A DNA stretch of 64,000 bases, from NCBI RefSeq assembly GCF_013705725.1, contig NZ_CP055484.1, positions 1-64,000 on the forward strand, in the 5' to 3' direction. How positions within the stretch are numbered: the first letter of the stretch is position 1; each line of letters begins with the position of its first letter. This stretch comes from Klebsiella sp. RHBSTW-00484. GTDB taxonomy: Bacteria; Pseudomonadota; Gammaproteobacteria; Enterobacterales; Enterobacteriaceae. This document shows positions 53,697 through 62,318 of this stretch, piece by piece. A program made the translations under genes and the position numbers. Under the pieces are notes generated by a model. It saw only the letters and a list, made by a program, of their open reading frames with translations. It did no database searches and was not told where the DNA came from.

Positions 53697-54018
53697 AACA
53701 TTCATGGGGGTTAACTAGTTCATTTATTTTATAGTGACAAGCCAGTTGTATAAGAACACACCATAAAAGAAAGATAATAATCCATGTGCGCTTTTTAAAT
53801 ATTTTTTTAATATAAATTGTTGTTATCCAGAACAGCCATGTTATCGCACCTGTCATTGTGACGGATGTCAGAATGATAATCCCATAATCCGGGATGTTTT
53901 GAGGCGGTAATGATTTTGACAGGATGTATACCGCAAGCAGGATGATTGCGTTCCCCAACAGGGTTTCGCGGATGATATTCCTGATAACCAACAGTTTTTT
54001 TTCAACTTTATTATCCAT
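53659..54018 (-). CDS. artA: ArtA-like membrane protein on the opposite strand
   Basis: The protein has 119 residues from MDNKVEKKLLV; the frame extends 8 residues further upstream. Three membrane segments are visible (NAIILLAVYIL, IIILTSVTMTGAITWLFW, WIIIFLLWCVLIQLAC). It runs against the tra operon and overlaps the end of the TrbA-like gene by 38 bases. F carries artA in reverse orientation at this exact place, so it is a positional counterpart. The role is unknown. Confidence 0.5.
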   Translation of the reverse strand: MDNKVEKKLLVIRNIIRETLLGNAIILLAVYILSKSLPPQNIPDYGIIILTSVTMTGAITWLFWITTIYIKKIFKKRTWIIIFLLWCVLIQLACHYKINELVNPHECFNNQTAILKKTM

Positions 54019-54106
54019 TTCCTCTCCTGCTATCCGTTTCAACTGATGTGGAACAATCAGTTAAACACAGAGAATAAAACAGGTCCAAAACTTTGAAAGA
54101 GGTTAT

Positions 54107-54343
54107 ATGCGAAAGATTCGTTTTCCCGATTTAGACATTACCGGGATGTGGGTGCTGGCGGTGGGCGTGTTTTTCCACCTGATTGCCAGGCTCGTCAGAA
54201 AACAGCCTGAGCTGGCCGTTCAGGCCGGGGAAATTCTGGGGTTGGGTATGGTGATATTTGGTGGATACCGAATTCTCAATGCCCTGATTGCTGAAGCTGA
54301 AAAGCAGGAGAAGGCCCGTGAAAAGCAACCTGAAGACAATTAG
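54107..54343 (+). CDS. traQ: TraQ pilin chaperone
   Basis: The protein has 78 residues. LDITGMWVLAVGVFFHLIARLV matches F TraQ (LDVTGMWVFSLGVWFH, RLV), with two membrane segments and a charged tail. It helps insert propilin TraA in the inner membrane. It overlaps trbB by 26 bases. Confidence 0.92.
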   Translation: MRKIRFPDLDITGMWVLAVGVFFHLIARLVRKQPELAVQAGEILGLGMVIFGGYRILNALIAEAEKQEKAREKQPEDN

Positions 54344-54884
54344 GGCGGGTTTCACAACGGCTGCTTTGCTGTTGGCGCTTTCTCCCGTGACCTGGGCTGG
54401 TACGCTCGATGAAGTAAAATCCCTCTGGGACCCGCAGGGCATAACAGGCACGACGCCGGTGCCATCTGCTGGCGTGTCCGCACCCGTGAAGCCGGTCTCT
54501 CAGGCCCGCTGGTACCGGCTCAGCAACGGCCAACAGGTTAATCTCAGTGACTGGAAAGTGGTGCTGTTTATGCAGGGGCACTGCCCGTACTGCCATAAGT
54601 TTGACCCGGTTCTGAAGCAGCTGTCCGGACAATACGGATTCTCGGTGTTCTCTTACACGATCGACGGTCAGGGGGACGAGGCGTTCCCTGAAGCCCTGCC
54701 GGTACCGCCTGACGTGATGCAGACTTTTTTCCCGAATATCCCGGTAGCTACCCCGACCACGTTTCTGGTGAATGTGAATACGCTGGCGGCCTGGCCGATT
54801 CTGCAGGGCGCCACCGATGCTCAGGGATTTATGGCCAGAATGGATACGGTATTTCAAATGATGGGGGCACCTGATAATGGATAG
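54318..54884 (+). CDS. trbB: TrbB, periplasmic disulfide isomerase
   Basis: The protein has 188 residues with a GTG start after GAGAAGGCC. The signal peptide is cleaved near TWA. A thioredoxin fold carries C89-P-Y-C92 in MQGHCPYCHKFDP and the cis-Pro segment VATPTTFLVN. F TrbB isomerises disulfides in transfer proteins such as TraN, TraU and TraH. Confidence 0.94.
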   Translation: MKSNLKTIRAGFTTAALLLALSPVTWAGTLDEVKSLWDPQGITGTTPVPSAGVSAPVKPVSQARWYRLSNGQQVNLSDWKVVLFMQGHCPYCHKFDPVLKQLSGQYGFSVFSYTIDGQGDEAFPEALPVPPDVMQTFFPNIPVATPTTFLVNVNTLAAWPILQGATDAQGFMARMDTVFQMMGAPDNG

Positions 54885-55305
54885 TCTCAACAAAATATAT
54901 TCTTCGTTACCCGTACTGGAAAGAAATAAACGCCTGAAGCTATCACGGCAAAAGAGATTCGATGTTTATTATTGTCTCGCTTTTATGTTTGGTTCTGCCG
55001 GATTATTTCTGTGGTGGGGAAGTCATGCGTATTTCAGTGTGTTCACTGAGCTGTTAACCCCGTCGGAGAAGCTGGGGTCTGCAGAGAACGTCATGAATCT
55101 GTGGAATGTCCTGATGTATTTCGTTCCCTTTATTCTTTTCTCACTTTCCATTGGTTGTCTGGCAACGGCTTTGCTGGGAGTACTGATGGCCGAACTGGCT
55201 TTCTGGTTTGAATATGCCCTTGAAAAAAGCTTCCAGCGATATTTAAACCGCAACCTCCGACGGAAAAATAAAATGAAAGAAGGAGAGCCTGATGTTCATC
55301 CGTAA
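54877..55305 (+). CDS. Membrane protein at the trbJ/trbF position
   Basis: The protein has 142 residues with two long hydrophobic segments (YYCLAFMFGSAGLFLWWGS and YFVPFILFSLSIGCLATALLG) and a basic tail. It overlaps trbB by 8 and traH by 14 bases. F has trbJ and trbF here. I could not match it to either with confidence. Confidence 0.5.
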   Translation: MDSLNKIYSSLPVLERNKRLKLSRQKRFDVYYCLAFMFGSAGLFLWWGSHAYFSVFTELLTPSEKLGSAENVMNLWNVLMYFVPFILFSLSIGCLATALLGVLMAELAFWFEYALEKSFQRYLNRNLRRKNKMKEGEPDVHP

Positions 55306-56662
55306 ACCATTATCAGTGCTTTGTGGAATGTTGCTAGGGGTGTCATTGACGGCGGCCGCAGATGTTAACGGTGACATGAACAACTTCTTCAATAAGCTGG
55401 GGTTCGCGTCCAATACCAGTCAGCCTCAGGTCTGGCAGGGGCAGGCGGCGGGTTACGCTTCCGGCGGTTCGCTGTATGCCAGAACGCAGGTGAAAACGAT
55501 CCAGCTGGTCAGCATGACCCTGCCGGATATTAATGCCGGTTGCGGCGGCATCGATGCATATCTGGGTTCGTTCTCTTTTATCAACAGCGAACAGCTGCAG
55601 CGCTTCGGCAAACAAATCATGTCCAACGCCGCGGGCTACTTCTTTGACCTGGCACTGCAGACCACTGTACCCGAAATCAAGACCGCAAAGGACTTCCTGC
55701 AGAAGATGGCCAGCGACATCAACAGCATGAACCTCAGCAGCTGCCAGGCCGCGCAGGGAATTGTCGGCGGGCTGTTTCCTCGAACCCAGGTCGCTCAGCA
55801 GAAGGTATGCCAGGATATCGCCGGCGAGAGCAATATCTTTTCGGACTGGGCCGCGTCCCGACAGGGCTGTTCGGTGGGCGGGCAGATGGACAAGGTGCAG
55901 GACAAAGCCAGCGACAAGGACAAGGAACGGGTCATGAAGAACATCAATGTCATGTGGAATGCCCTGTCCAAAAACCGCCTCTTCGACGATAACAAAGAGC
56001 TGAAAGAGTTTGTGATGACGCTGACCGGTACCCTGATTTTTGGCGAGAACAGTGAAATCACACCGCTGCCGGCACGGACCACGGATCAGGACCTGATTAA
56101 GGCGATGATGGAGGGAGGGACGGCTAAAATCTACCACTGCAATGATTCAGAAAAATGTCTCAAGGTGGTGGCCGATGCCAGCGTGACGATTTCAGACAAA
56201 AAGGCGCTGAAGAACCAGATCTCCGCTCTGCTGAGCAGTATCCAGAACAAAGCAGTAACGGATACCGCGCTGACAGAGCAGGAGAAAGGGTTTATCTCCA
56301 GCACCACCATCCCGGTCTTTAAATACCTGGTTGACCCGCAGATGCTCGGGGTCTCTAACTCGCTGCTGTACCAGCTGACGGACTATATCGGCTACGACAT
56401 ACTGCTGCAGTACATCCAGGAGCTGATCCAGCAGGCCCGTGCAATGGTCTCGACCGGTAACTACCCGCAGTCGACGATGGACATGATCCTCGAGAACCTG
56501 AACCAGGCGAGTGTGCAGATTGCCGCTTTTCAGTCCCGGATACAGGTGCAGCAGGACGCGCTGCTGGTCGTTGACCGGCAGATGAGCTACATGCGTCAGC
56601 AGGTATCCGCCCGCATGATGACCCGCTACCAGAACAACTATCACTTCGGAGGGAGCCTCTGA
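55292..56662 (+). CDS. traH: TraH pilus assembly protein
   Basis: The protein has 456 residues. The signal peptide is cleaved near AAA. Conserved blocks are NNFFNKLGFASNTSQPQVWQ, GCGGIDAYLGSFSFIN and the C-terminal coiled-coil region (NLNQASVQIAAFQSRIQVQQ). TraH is periplasmic/outer-membrane associated and is needed for pilus assembly with TraF. The stop overlaps the traG start. Confidence 0.96.
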   Translation: MFIRKPLSVLCGMLLGVSLTAAADVNGDMNNFFNKLGFASNTSQPQVWQGQAAGYASGGSLYARTQVKTIQLVSMTLPDINAGCGGIDAYLGSFSFINSEQLQRFGKQIMSNAAGYFFDLALQTTVPEIKTAKDFLQKMASDINSMNLSSCQAAQGIVGGLFPRTQVAQQKVCQDIAGESNIFSDWAASRQGCSVGGQMDKVQDKASDKDKERVMKNINVMWNALSKNRLFDDNKELKEFVMTLTGTLIFGENSEITPLPARTTDQDLIKAMMEGGTAKIYHCNDSEKCLKVVADASVTISDKKALKNQISALLSSIQNKAVTDTALTEQEKGFISSTTIPVFKYLVDPQMLGVSNSLLYQLTDYIGYDILLQYIQELIQQARAMVSTGNYPQSTMDMILENLNQASVQIAAFQSRIQVQQDALLVVDRQMSYMRQQVSARMMTRYQNNYHFGGSL

Positions 56663-59541
56663 TGCTGGAAATCTACACGATAGCCGGCGGCGACTGGTTT
56701 CGGGGCAACCTGAATGCCATTGCCGCTTTCATGAGTACCGGTACCTGGTCCTCCATTGAGAAAATGTGTATCGCCTTTTCCGTACTGATTGTCGCCAGCA
56801 GCTGGGTGAAAAAGCACAACGTCATGGATCTGGTCGGCTGGGTGTTTGCCCTGACGCTGGTCTCGATGCTGGTCGTCATTCGCAAACCGGTGCAGATTAT
56901 CGACTACAGTAATGTCTCTCAGGTCTATCAGGTCGACAATGTCCCGATAGGCCTGGCGATTCCTGCCTCACTGACAACACGCGTCGGGAATGCGCTGGTA
57001 CAGAGCTATGAGATGATTTTCTCCCTGCCCGACAGCGTGACGTACAGCAAGACAGGGATGCTGTTTGGCAGTAATTTAATCGCTAAAAGCACCGACTTTT
57101 TATCGCAGAACCCGGAGATCACCACGTTGTTCTCTGACTATGTGCAGAACTGCGTCATGGGCGATATTTTTCTCAACCATAAGTATTCCTTTGAGGAGCT
57201 GATGGAATCTGCTGACCCGTACTCGCTGATATTTTCTCAGCCGAGTCCACTTCGTCAGGTTCCTAATAACAGCTATAAGTTTCTGGAGAAAGACTATATT
57301 GGCACCACGTTTATCAGCTGTCAGGTGGCGGCAACGGAGCTGAAGCAACGGCTGGCTCTGGATACCCAGACGGGCGGGAAAACCTGGAACTACTATGTGC
57401 GCCAGCTCTTTGGCGGCAAACCCAACCCGGACCTGCTGTTCAGCCAGATGATCGGTGACAGCTATAACTTCTTCTACAGCTCGGGGCAGAGCGCGGGACA
57501 GATAATCCGCCAGAATGTCACCATGAATGCACTGCGCAGCGGTATTCAGAGCTACGCGGCCCGCAGTGGTGATACGGCCAGCCTGGTGAACATCGCCAAC
57601 ACCTCTTCGCTGGAGAAACAACGCCTGGCACAGGCGACAATGGGCCACCAGGCATTACGCTCCCTGCCGTTGATGCAGACGGTGGTGATGGGGATCATGA
57701 TTGGCCTGTTTCCGATCATGGTGATGGCCGCCATGTTCAACATGATGACAATGCAGGTCATCAAGGGTTACTTTTATGCGCTGATGTGGCTGCAGTCCTG
57801 GCCTCTGCTGTACGCCATTCTGAACAGCGCGATGGCGTATTATGCGAAGCAAAATGGAGTACCGGTGGTCCTGTCTGAACTCTCTCAGGTTCAGCTCAAG
57901 AACTCCGATATTGCGACAACTGCGGGCTACATCTCGATGATGATCCCCCCCTTAACCTGGGCCATGATTAAAAGTATGGGGGCAGGGTTTTCCAGCGCGT
58001 ACAGTCATTTTGCCTCGTCGGGCCTCAGCTCGACGTCGCAGGCCTCTTCCAGCGTCGTGGACGGGAATTACTCGTTTTCGAATATGCAAACGGACAATGT
58101 CAGCGGAAACAGCTGGAACACCAACAGTTCAACGGCATTTGGACAGATGTCCCGGCAACTGGGGAACGGAGGCATGGGTACACAGACCCGGGATGGTTCG
58201 ATGGTCTGGGACAGCAGCGGTGCGATGTCAAAACTGCCGGTGGATATTAATGTTGGCCGTCAGATAGCCAGTGCACAGCAGCAGATGGCACGTGAATCTG
58301 ACGTCCAGGCAGAGAGCTCTCTGCAGGGCTATAACAGCAGCGTGACCAGTGCCTGGAACAGCCTGAAGCAATTTGGCACAAATATGGGGACCAGCGCGTC
58401 AACCACCACGGGGGCAGATAATACCGAGTCGTCGCAGGATTCAATGGCGAAAAGCAAAATGTGGAACGCGGTTGTTTCAAATGCAAAAGCCAACAACATA
58501 AGTAACGAACAGTCGTTCCAGAACTTGATGGATGAATCGACAAGGGGCTCAATCACGGGTGAAGCTTACGGTGGGGTGAAATGGAGCTCGGGAGATCAGC
58601 TTGCCGGTAAACTGGGTAAATTGGCTACAGGAGCCAGTATCGATGGAGGTCTGAAAGTTGCAGCAAGTGGTACTGCGGGCACGGGTTCAACTGATACTGT
58701 AGGGCAATCCGGCCGCCACTCAGTAGATACCAGACATGATACCAGTAGCCAGGCGGCGAAAGATTTTAAAGAGGGGGCTGACTACATCACCAGCCATAAA
58801 ACCAGTACATCAGGTAACACGACAGATAATAATGCAAGCTCCCGCGTGGACCAGTTCTCTGCGTCACTTTCCAGTGCGAAAAACAGCTACGACCAATATA
58901 CAAACAGCCGTACTCGCAGCCATGAATTTAGCGAAATGGCTTCTCGAACAGAGAGTATGAGCGGCCAGATGAGTGAGAATCTGACGCAGCAGTTTGCAAA
59001 CTTTGTCCAACAACGGTCTCCACAGAATGCAGAAGCTATCCTGACAAATACCAGTTCGCCGGAAGTGGCAGCACAACGAGAATCGCTGGCCCGTGAATTT
59101 GTTAAGGCACAGGTAGAGCCTAAGGTTGATGGCGCCTATCAGGATGCGAGAGGCACAATCGGTCAGGGAATGCCTACTGTGTCAGGAGGTGGAGGGGCTG
59201 GTACCGTAGAAGCCGATTATAACCAGCACAGTGGCAGTATTGATGGAATGACGCATAATGCTGGAATCAAGGGTAATGTGGGTCAGACAGTGGGATCGAT
59301 GGTGTCTCAAAACAAACAGGCACACGAGGAAAGCCGTCAGGGAATTCAGCAGCAGGGGGATGATGTGAAAACACAGCAGACCGGTCTGGAAAACCACCAC
59401 AAAAAAGAAGGAAATAATTTTAGTGAGCAATATAATAAAGAGATAAGTTCTCAACGAGACACGTTGATAAGTGATACAACGGAAAAACTCAGGGAGAATG
59501 CCTTAAAGAGATCAAAAGATCTTGAAGATAAGCTCCCTTAG
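56662..59541 (+). CDS. traG: TraG, pilus assembly and entry-exclusion receptor
   Basis: The protein has 959 residues. The N-terminal 460 residues have several membrane segments and the TraG start (EIYTIAGGDWFRGNLNAIAAF), required for pili. The C-terminal periplasmic half is Ser/Thr/Gln-rich and coiled, and mediates mating-pair stabilisation; its contact with TraS in a recipient triggers exclusion. The last 150 residues are coded by AT-richer DNA, consistent with exclusion-type variation. Confidence 0.96.
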   Translation: MLEIYTIAGGDWFRGNLNAIAAFMSTGTWSSIEKMCIAFSVLIVASSWVKKHNVMDLVGWVFALTLVSMLVVIRKPVQIIDYSNVSQVYQVDNVPIGLAIPASLTTRVGNALVQSYEMIFSLPDSVTYSKTGMLFGSNLIAKSTDFLSQNPEITTLFSDYVQNCVMGDIFLNHKYSFEELMESADPYSLIFSQPSPLRQVPNNSYKFLEKDYIGTTFISCQVAATELKQRLALDTQTGGKTWNYYVRQLFGGKPNPDLLFSQMIGDSYNFFYSSGQSAGQIIRQNVTMNALRSGIQSYAARSGDTASLVNIANTSSLEKQRLAQATMGHQALRSLPLMQTVVMGIMIGLFPIMVMAAMFNMMTMQVIKGYFYALMWLQSWPLLYAILNSAMAYYAKQNGVPVVLSELSQVQLKNSDIATTAGYISMMIPPLTWAMIKSMGAGFSSAYSHFASSGLSSTSQASSSVVDGNYSFSNMQTDNVSGNSWNTNSSTAFGQMSRQLGNGGMGTQTRDGSMVWDSSGAMSKLPVDINVGRQIASAQQQMARESDVQAESSLQGYNSSVTSAWNSLKQFGTNMGTSASTTTGADNTESSQDSMAKSKMWNAVVSNAKANNISNEQSFQNLMDESTRGSITGEAYGGVKWSSGDQLAGKLGKLATGASIDGGLKVAASGTAGTGSTDTVGQSGRHSVDTRHDTSSQAAKDFKEGADYITSHKTSTSGNTTDNNASSRVDQFSASLSSAKNSYDQYTNSRTRSHEFSEMASRTESMSGQMSENLTQQFANFVQQRSPQNAEAILTNTSSPEVAAQRESLAREFVKAQVEPKVDGAYQDARGTIGQGMPTVSGGGGAGTVEADYNQHSGSIDGMTHNAGIKGNVGQTVGSMVSQNKQAHEESRQGIQQQGDDVKTQQTGLENHHKKEGNNFSEQYNKEISSQRDTLISDTTEKLRENALKRSKDLEDKLP

Positions 59542-59557
59542 GATTTGGGGATAGAAG

Positions 59558-60226
59558 ATGATAACTGAGAAAATTATTCAAAAAGAATTGGGCGTTTTAG
59601 TTAAAGTGCTAAGTTATAGTGGTTTGAAGTCGGTATCGTTTTGGAAAAGTGTATGGCCAGGGCTTATGCTTTGCAGTTGGTTTGTTTTTTGGCCGCTAAT
59701 GTTTTTTAGTGGTCGATTATATTCACCTTTTAATATTAGTGAGGAGCGACTCGGAGTCGTCGTGTCTATAGGAACTTCTTTTGTTTTAGGATTGTTATCT
59801 TTAATTTTTATTGGTAGCGCTCGTTCTTTATATTTGTCTGCTCCGTACAGCTTTAGAATTAACTCGAAAATGTATTTTTTTCTCTCCAAGAAAATAAAAA
59901 GATACGCTGCCGTGTTTTCTTTTTGGTATGCTGTGCTTGTTGTCTTTTGTGCTTTATTTAATCTAAGTACGATATGTTTTTTGTCTGCAATCATTGCTTC
60001 AGTGATTGGTTTCTCTGTGTACATGAATATAGATTTTAATCGATATAAAATAAATGAGTTGGCATATATTTTAACACCATGTAAACGTGTTGGCGAAAGT
60101 ATAATATCAACCAGTAGTAGTTTTGATGGCATAAAAATAGATGAGCATAATCCAGCAACAGGTCTTCCAATGAATGGTGGTGTTGATGTTGCGGGGAATC
60201 CATATGGTTACAGTAGACATGAGTAA
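59558..60226 (+). CDS. traS: Entry-exclusion protein TraS (positional)
   Basis: The protein has 222 residues with four membrane segments and very AT-rich codons compared with traG. The tail NPATGLPMNGGVDVAGNPYG is a motif shared with other plasmid and chromosomal membrane proteins of unknown role. Location between traG and traT is that of traS, which is highly variable among F-like plasmids and longer here than F TraS (about 150-170). Confidence 0.65.
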   Translation: MITEKIIQKELGVLVKVLSYSGLKSVSFWKSVWPGLMLCSWFVFWPLMFFSGRLYSPFNISEERLGVVVSIGTSFVLGLLSLIFIGSARSLYLSAPYSFRINSKMYFFLSKKIKRYAAVFSFWYAVLVVFCALFNLSTICFLSAIIASVIGFSVYMNIDFNRYKINELAYILTPCKRVGESIISTSSSFDGIKIDEHNPATGLPMNGGVDVAGNPYGYSRHE

Positions 60227-60285
60227 GCTTTGAGTTGTAGTTTAAGTAAATGTGGTTTACTCGGCTGCTTATAAATTAAGCTGTC

Positions 60286-60327
60286 ATTTGTATTTGTATT
60301 TGTATTTGTATTTGTATTTGTATTTGT
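60286..60327 (+). repeat. Seven tandem ATTTGT repeats
   Basis: Seven perfect copies of the hexamer ATTTGT lie in the traS-traT gap. Slippage may vary the number. No gene is supported in 60227-60584. Confidence 0.95.
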
Positions 60328-60398
60328 GTTTTATGTGGGTGTTGCATTAATTGTCATTAGTTCACAGCACTCGCATGCTTATCCTAGATGTAAAATGA

Positions 60399-60448
60399 AA
60401 ACTCTCAGGCCTATTAATTATGGTAGTTTATTAATAGGCTAAGAGTTT
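60399..60448 (+). terminator. Long hairpin between traS and traT
   Basis: Arms AAACTCT ... GGCCTATTAAT and ATTAATAGGC ... AGAGTTT pair around a short loop and end in TTTCTTTGGG. It probably terminates or attenuates the tra transcript before traT, which has its own likely promoter (TATAGT near 60512). Confidence 0.7.
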
Positions 60449-60584
60449 CTTTGGGTTATTATTGATTGTTCAAACCGTAATAAATTTATACCTTTCCCTT
60501 AAAATTCCTTTATAGTGAATGCGCATTCCGAAGAAATAAGAGAATGTGTATTCACTTATATTGATTATGTCTCAAGGATTCAGG

Positions 60585-61316
60585 ATGAAACTAAATAAAA
60601 TCATGGCTGTAATGGTCATCAGTTCAGCACTGGTGCTTTCCGGTTGTAGCGCAATGGGTACAGCAATTAAAAAGCGTAATCTGGATGTAAAAACACAGAT
60701 GAGCGAAACAATCTGGCTGGAGCCGTCAAATAATAAGACCGTTTATCTGCAAATCAAAAATACCTCTGATAAAGATATGAGCGGGCTCCAGTCGAAAATC
60801 ACCAGTACCGTCACAGCAAAAGGCTACCAGGTCGTCACTAATCCCGATACCGCGGGTTACTGGATTCAGGCAAATGTCCTGAAGGCCGATAAAATGGACC
60901 TGCGTGAAACCCAGGGCTGGCTAAGCCGGGGTTATGAAGGTGCGGCAACAGCGGCTGCGCTGGGTGCAGGGATCACCGCCTATAATTCCAGTTCAGCCGG
61001 CGCGACCCTCGGTGTCGGTCTGGCAGCTGGACTGGTAGGCATGGCGGCTGATGCGATGGTGGAAGACGTGAACTACACGATGATCACCGATGTTCAGATC
61101 TCCGAACGGGCCAAAACCCAGGTACAGACGGATAATGTCGCGGTATTACGCCAGGGTACCTCCGGTGCGAAAGTGCAAACCAGCACCGAAACCGGTAATC
61201 AGCATAAATACCAGACGCGCGTTGTCTCCAGTGCGAACAAAGTTAATCTCAAGTTCCCGGAAGCACAGCCTGTTCTGGAAGACCAGCTGGCTAAATCTAT
61301 CGCGAATATTCTGTAA
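60585..61316 (+). CDS. traT: TraT surface exclusion lipoprotein
   Basis: The protein has 243 residues from the ATG after AGGAT. The lipobox is [11 protein letters not shown] (Cys21). The sequence is highly conserved with F TraT, including [16 protein letters not shown] and [20 protein letters not shown]. It is an abundant outer-membrane protein that blocks mating-pair formation between donors and aids serum resistance. A GC hairpin GGCCCGG/CCGGGCC follows at 61331-61349. Confidence 0.97.
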   Translation: MKLNKIMAVMVISSALVLSGCSAMGTAIKKRNLDVKTQMSETIWLEPSNNKTVYLQIKNTSDKDMSGLQSKITSTVTAKGYQVVTNPDTAGYWIQANVLKADKMDLRETQGWLSRGYEGAATAAALGAGITAYNSSSAGATLGVGLAAGLVGMAADAMVEDVNYTMITDVQISERAKTQVQTDNVAVLRQGTSGAKVQTSTETGNQHKYQTRVVSSANKVNLKFPEAQPVLEDQLAKSIANIL

Positions 61317-61507
61317 GTTTGCCACCTCACGGCCCGGGTATACCGGGCCAGACTGACATCGCCTCCCTGGCCTGTCAGGTTAATTCGACATTTAATCAGC
61401 TTATTCCTCCTCAGAACGGTGAGCAGTTGCACAATTTATTTGTGCATCTGTGAGGCGTTGCCGCCATCGGCGGAGTTATTTCATCTTTTTTAATTTAGAG
61501 GTTATAT

Positions 61508-62200
61508 ATGGCAACATCTGAATCTGCCAGATCTGTTGATACGCATGAATTGATGCCGAGTGATTTTTATCCGCACCCCTCAGAGGGTGGCGCTTATTCC
61601 TCATCGCAACAGAGTGTCCCGACTTTCGTTGATGACTATGTTGTGTATTTCGGCGGTGCATTTGTTATTGTGTTCTTTGTTTTGATAATATTATTCTTGT
61701 CCCGAAAAAATACTTCTTTACACACGAAAAGTAAGCGTGATGCTTTGCCTGTCAATCCCGATAAAAAGCCTGAAGGATGGAGCCAGCCAGAATATTTCCA
61801 GCTCTCCTTATGTGTGGAAGGGCCGGCAGACGCTGATGATTCCGTCTTTTCTTCTCTCGCCTCTCGTGTTGTCCGCGAAGCTGAAAATCTGTATATCCCC
61901 GGCGTCAATCGCCGCGACAGCTCTGACGGTGAGTTTGCCTGGTCTGTGCAGACTAAATTTCCTTCTGACAAGCTGTGCGGCTCCTGGCTTTCTCCGGGGA
62001 CAGGCTGGTTTGAACGTCCGGATATCATTGAACGTCCCGTGAAATGGCTCTGCGTCTGCCTGCAATATACGGCTGAAACATCGCCATCCGCACTCCATTC
62101 CCTTGTTGATGAGGCCGGACGGCAGGTAGCGAAATCGTACCTCAAAGGCGGACATTGTCACGGCTCTGAGGGCTATACCTTCTGCATACGTAGCTTCTGA
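61508..62200 (+). CDS. Hypothetical membrane-anchored protein, traT-traD interval
   Basis: The protein has 230 residues. After a Ser/Pro-rich cytoplasmic or periplasmic start, one membrane segment lies near residues 45-67 (YFGGAFVIVFFVLIILFL), followed by a 150-residue soluble domain with FQLSLCVEGPADADDS and a Cys-rich end. It is not recognised. F has trbH-like variable genes between traT/traD and beyond, so it may be plasmid-type specific. Confidence 0.6.
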   Translation: MATSESARSVDTHELMPSDFYPHPSEGGAYSSSQQSVPTFVDDYVVYFGGAFVIVFFVLIILFLSRKNTSLHTKSKRDALPVNPDKKPEGWSQPEYFQLSLCVEGPADADDSVFSSLASRVVREAENLYIPGVNRRDSSDGEFAWSVQTKFPSDKLCGSWLSPGTGWFERPDIIERPVKWLCVCLQYTAETSPSALHSLVDEAGRQVAKSYLKGGHCHGSEGYTFCIRSF

Positions 62201-62318
62201 ATGATTGCAGCGGATGAGGACCCGCAACAATGCTGTGATGACATTTTCTGTAGTGATGTATTTCCTTTGATTCATCTGTTCCCCCCCGGCTGTATTAATT
62301 TAATGACGGATTATTGCC

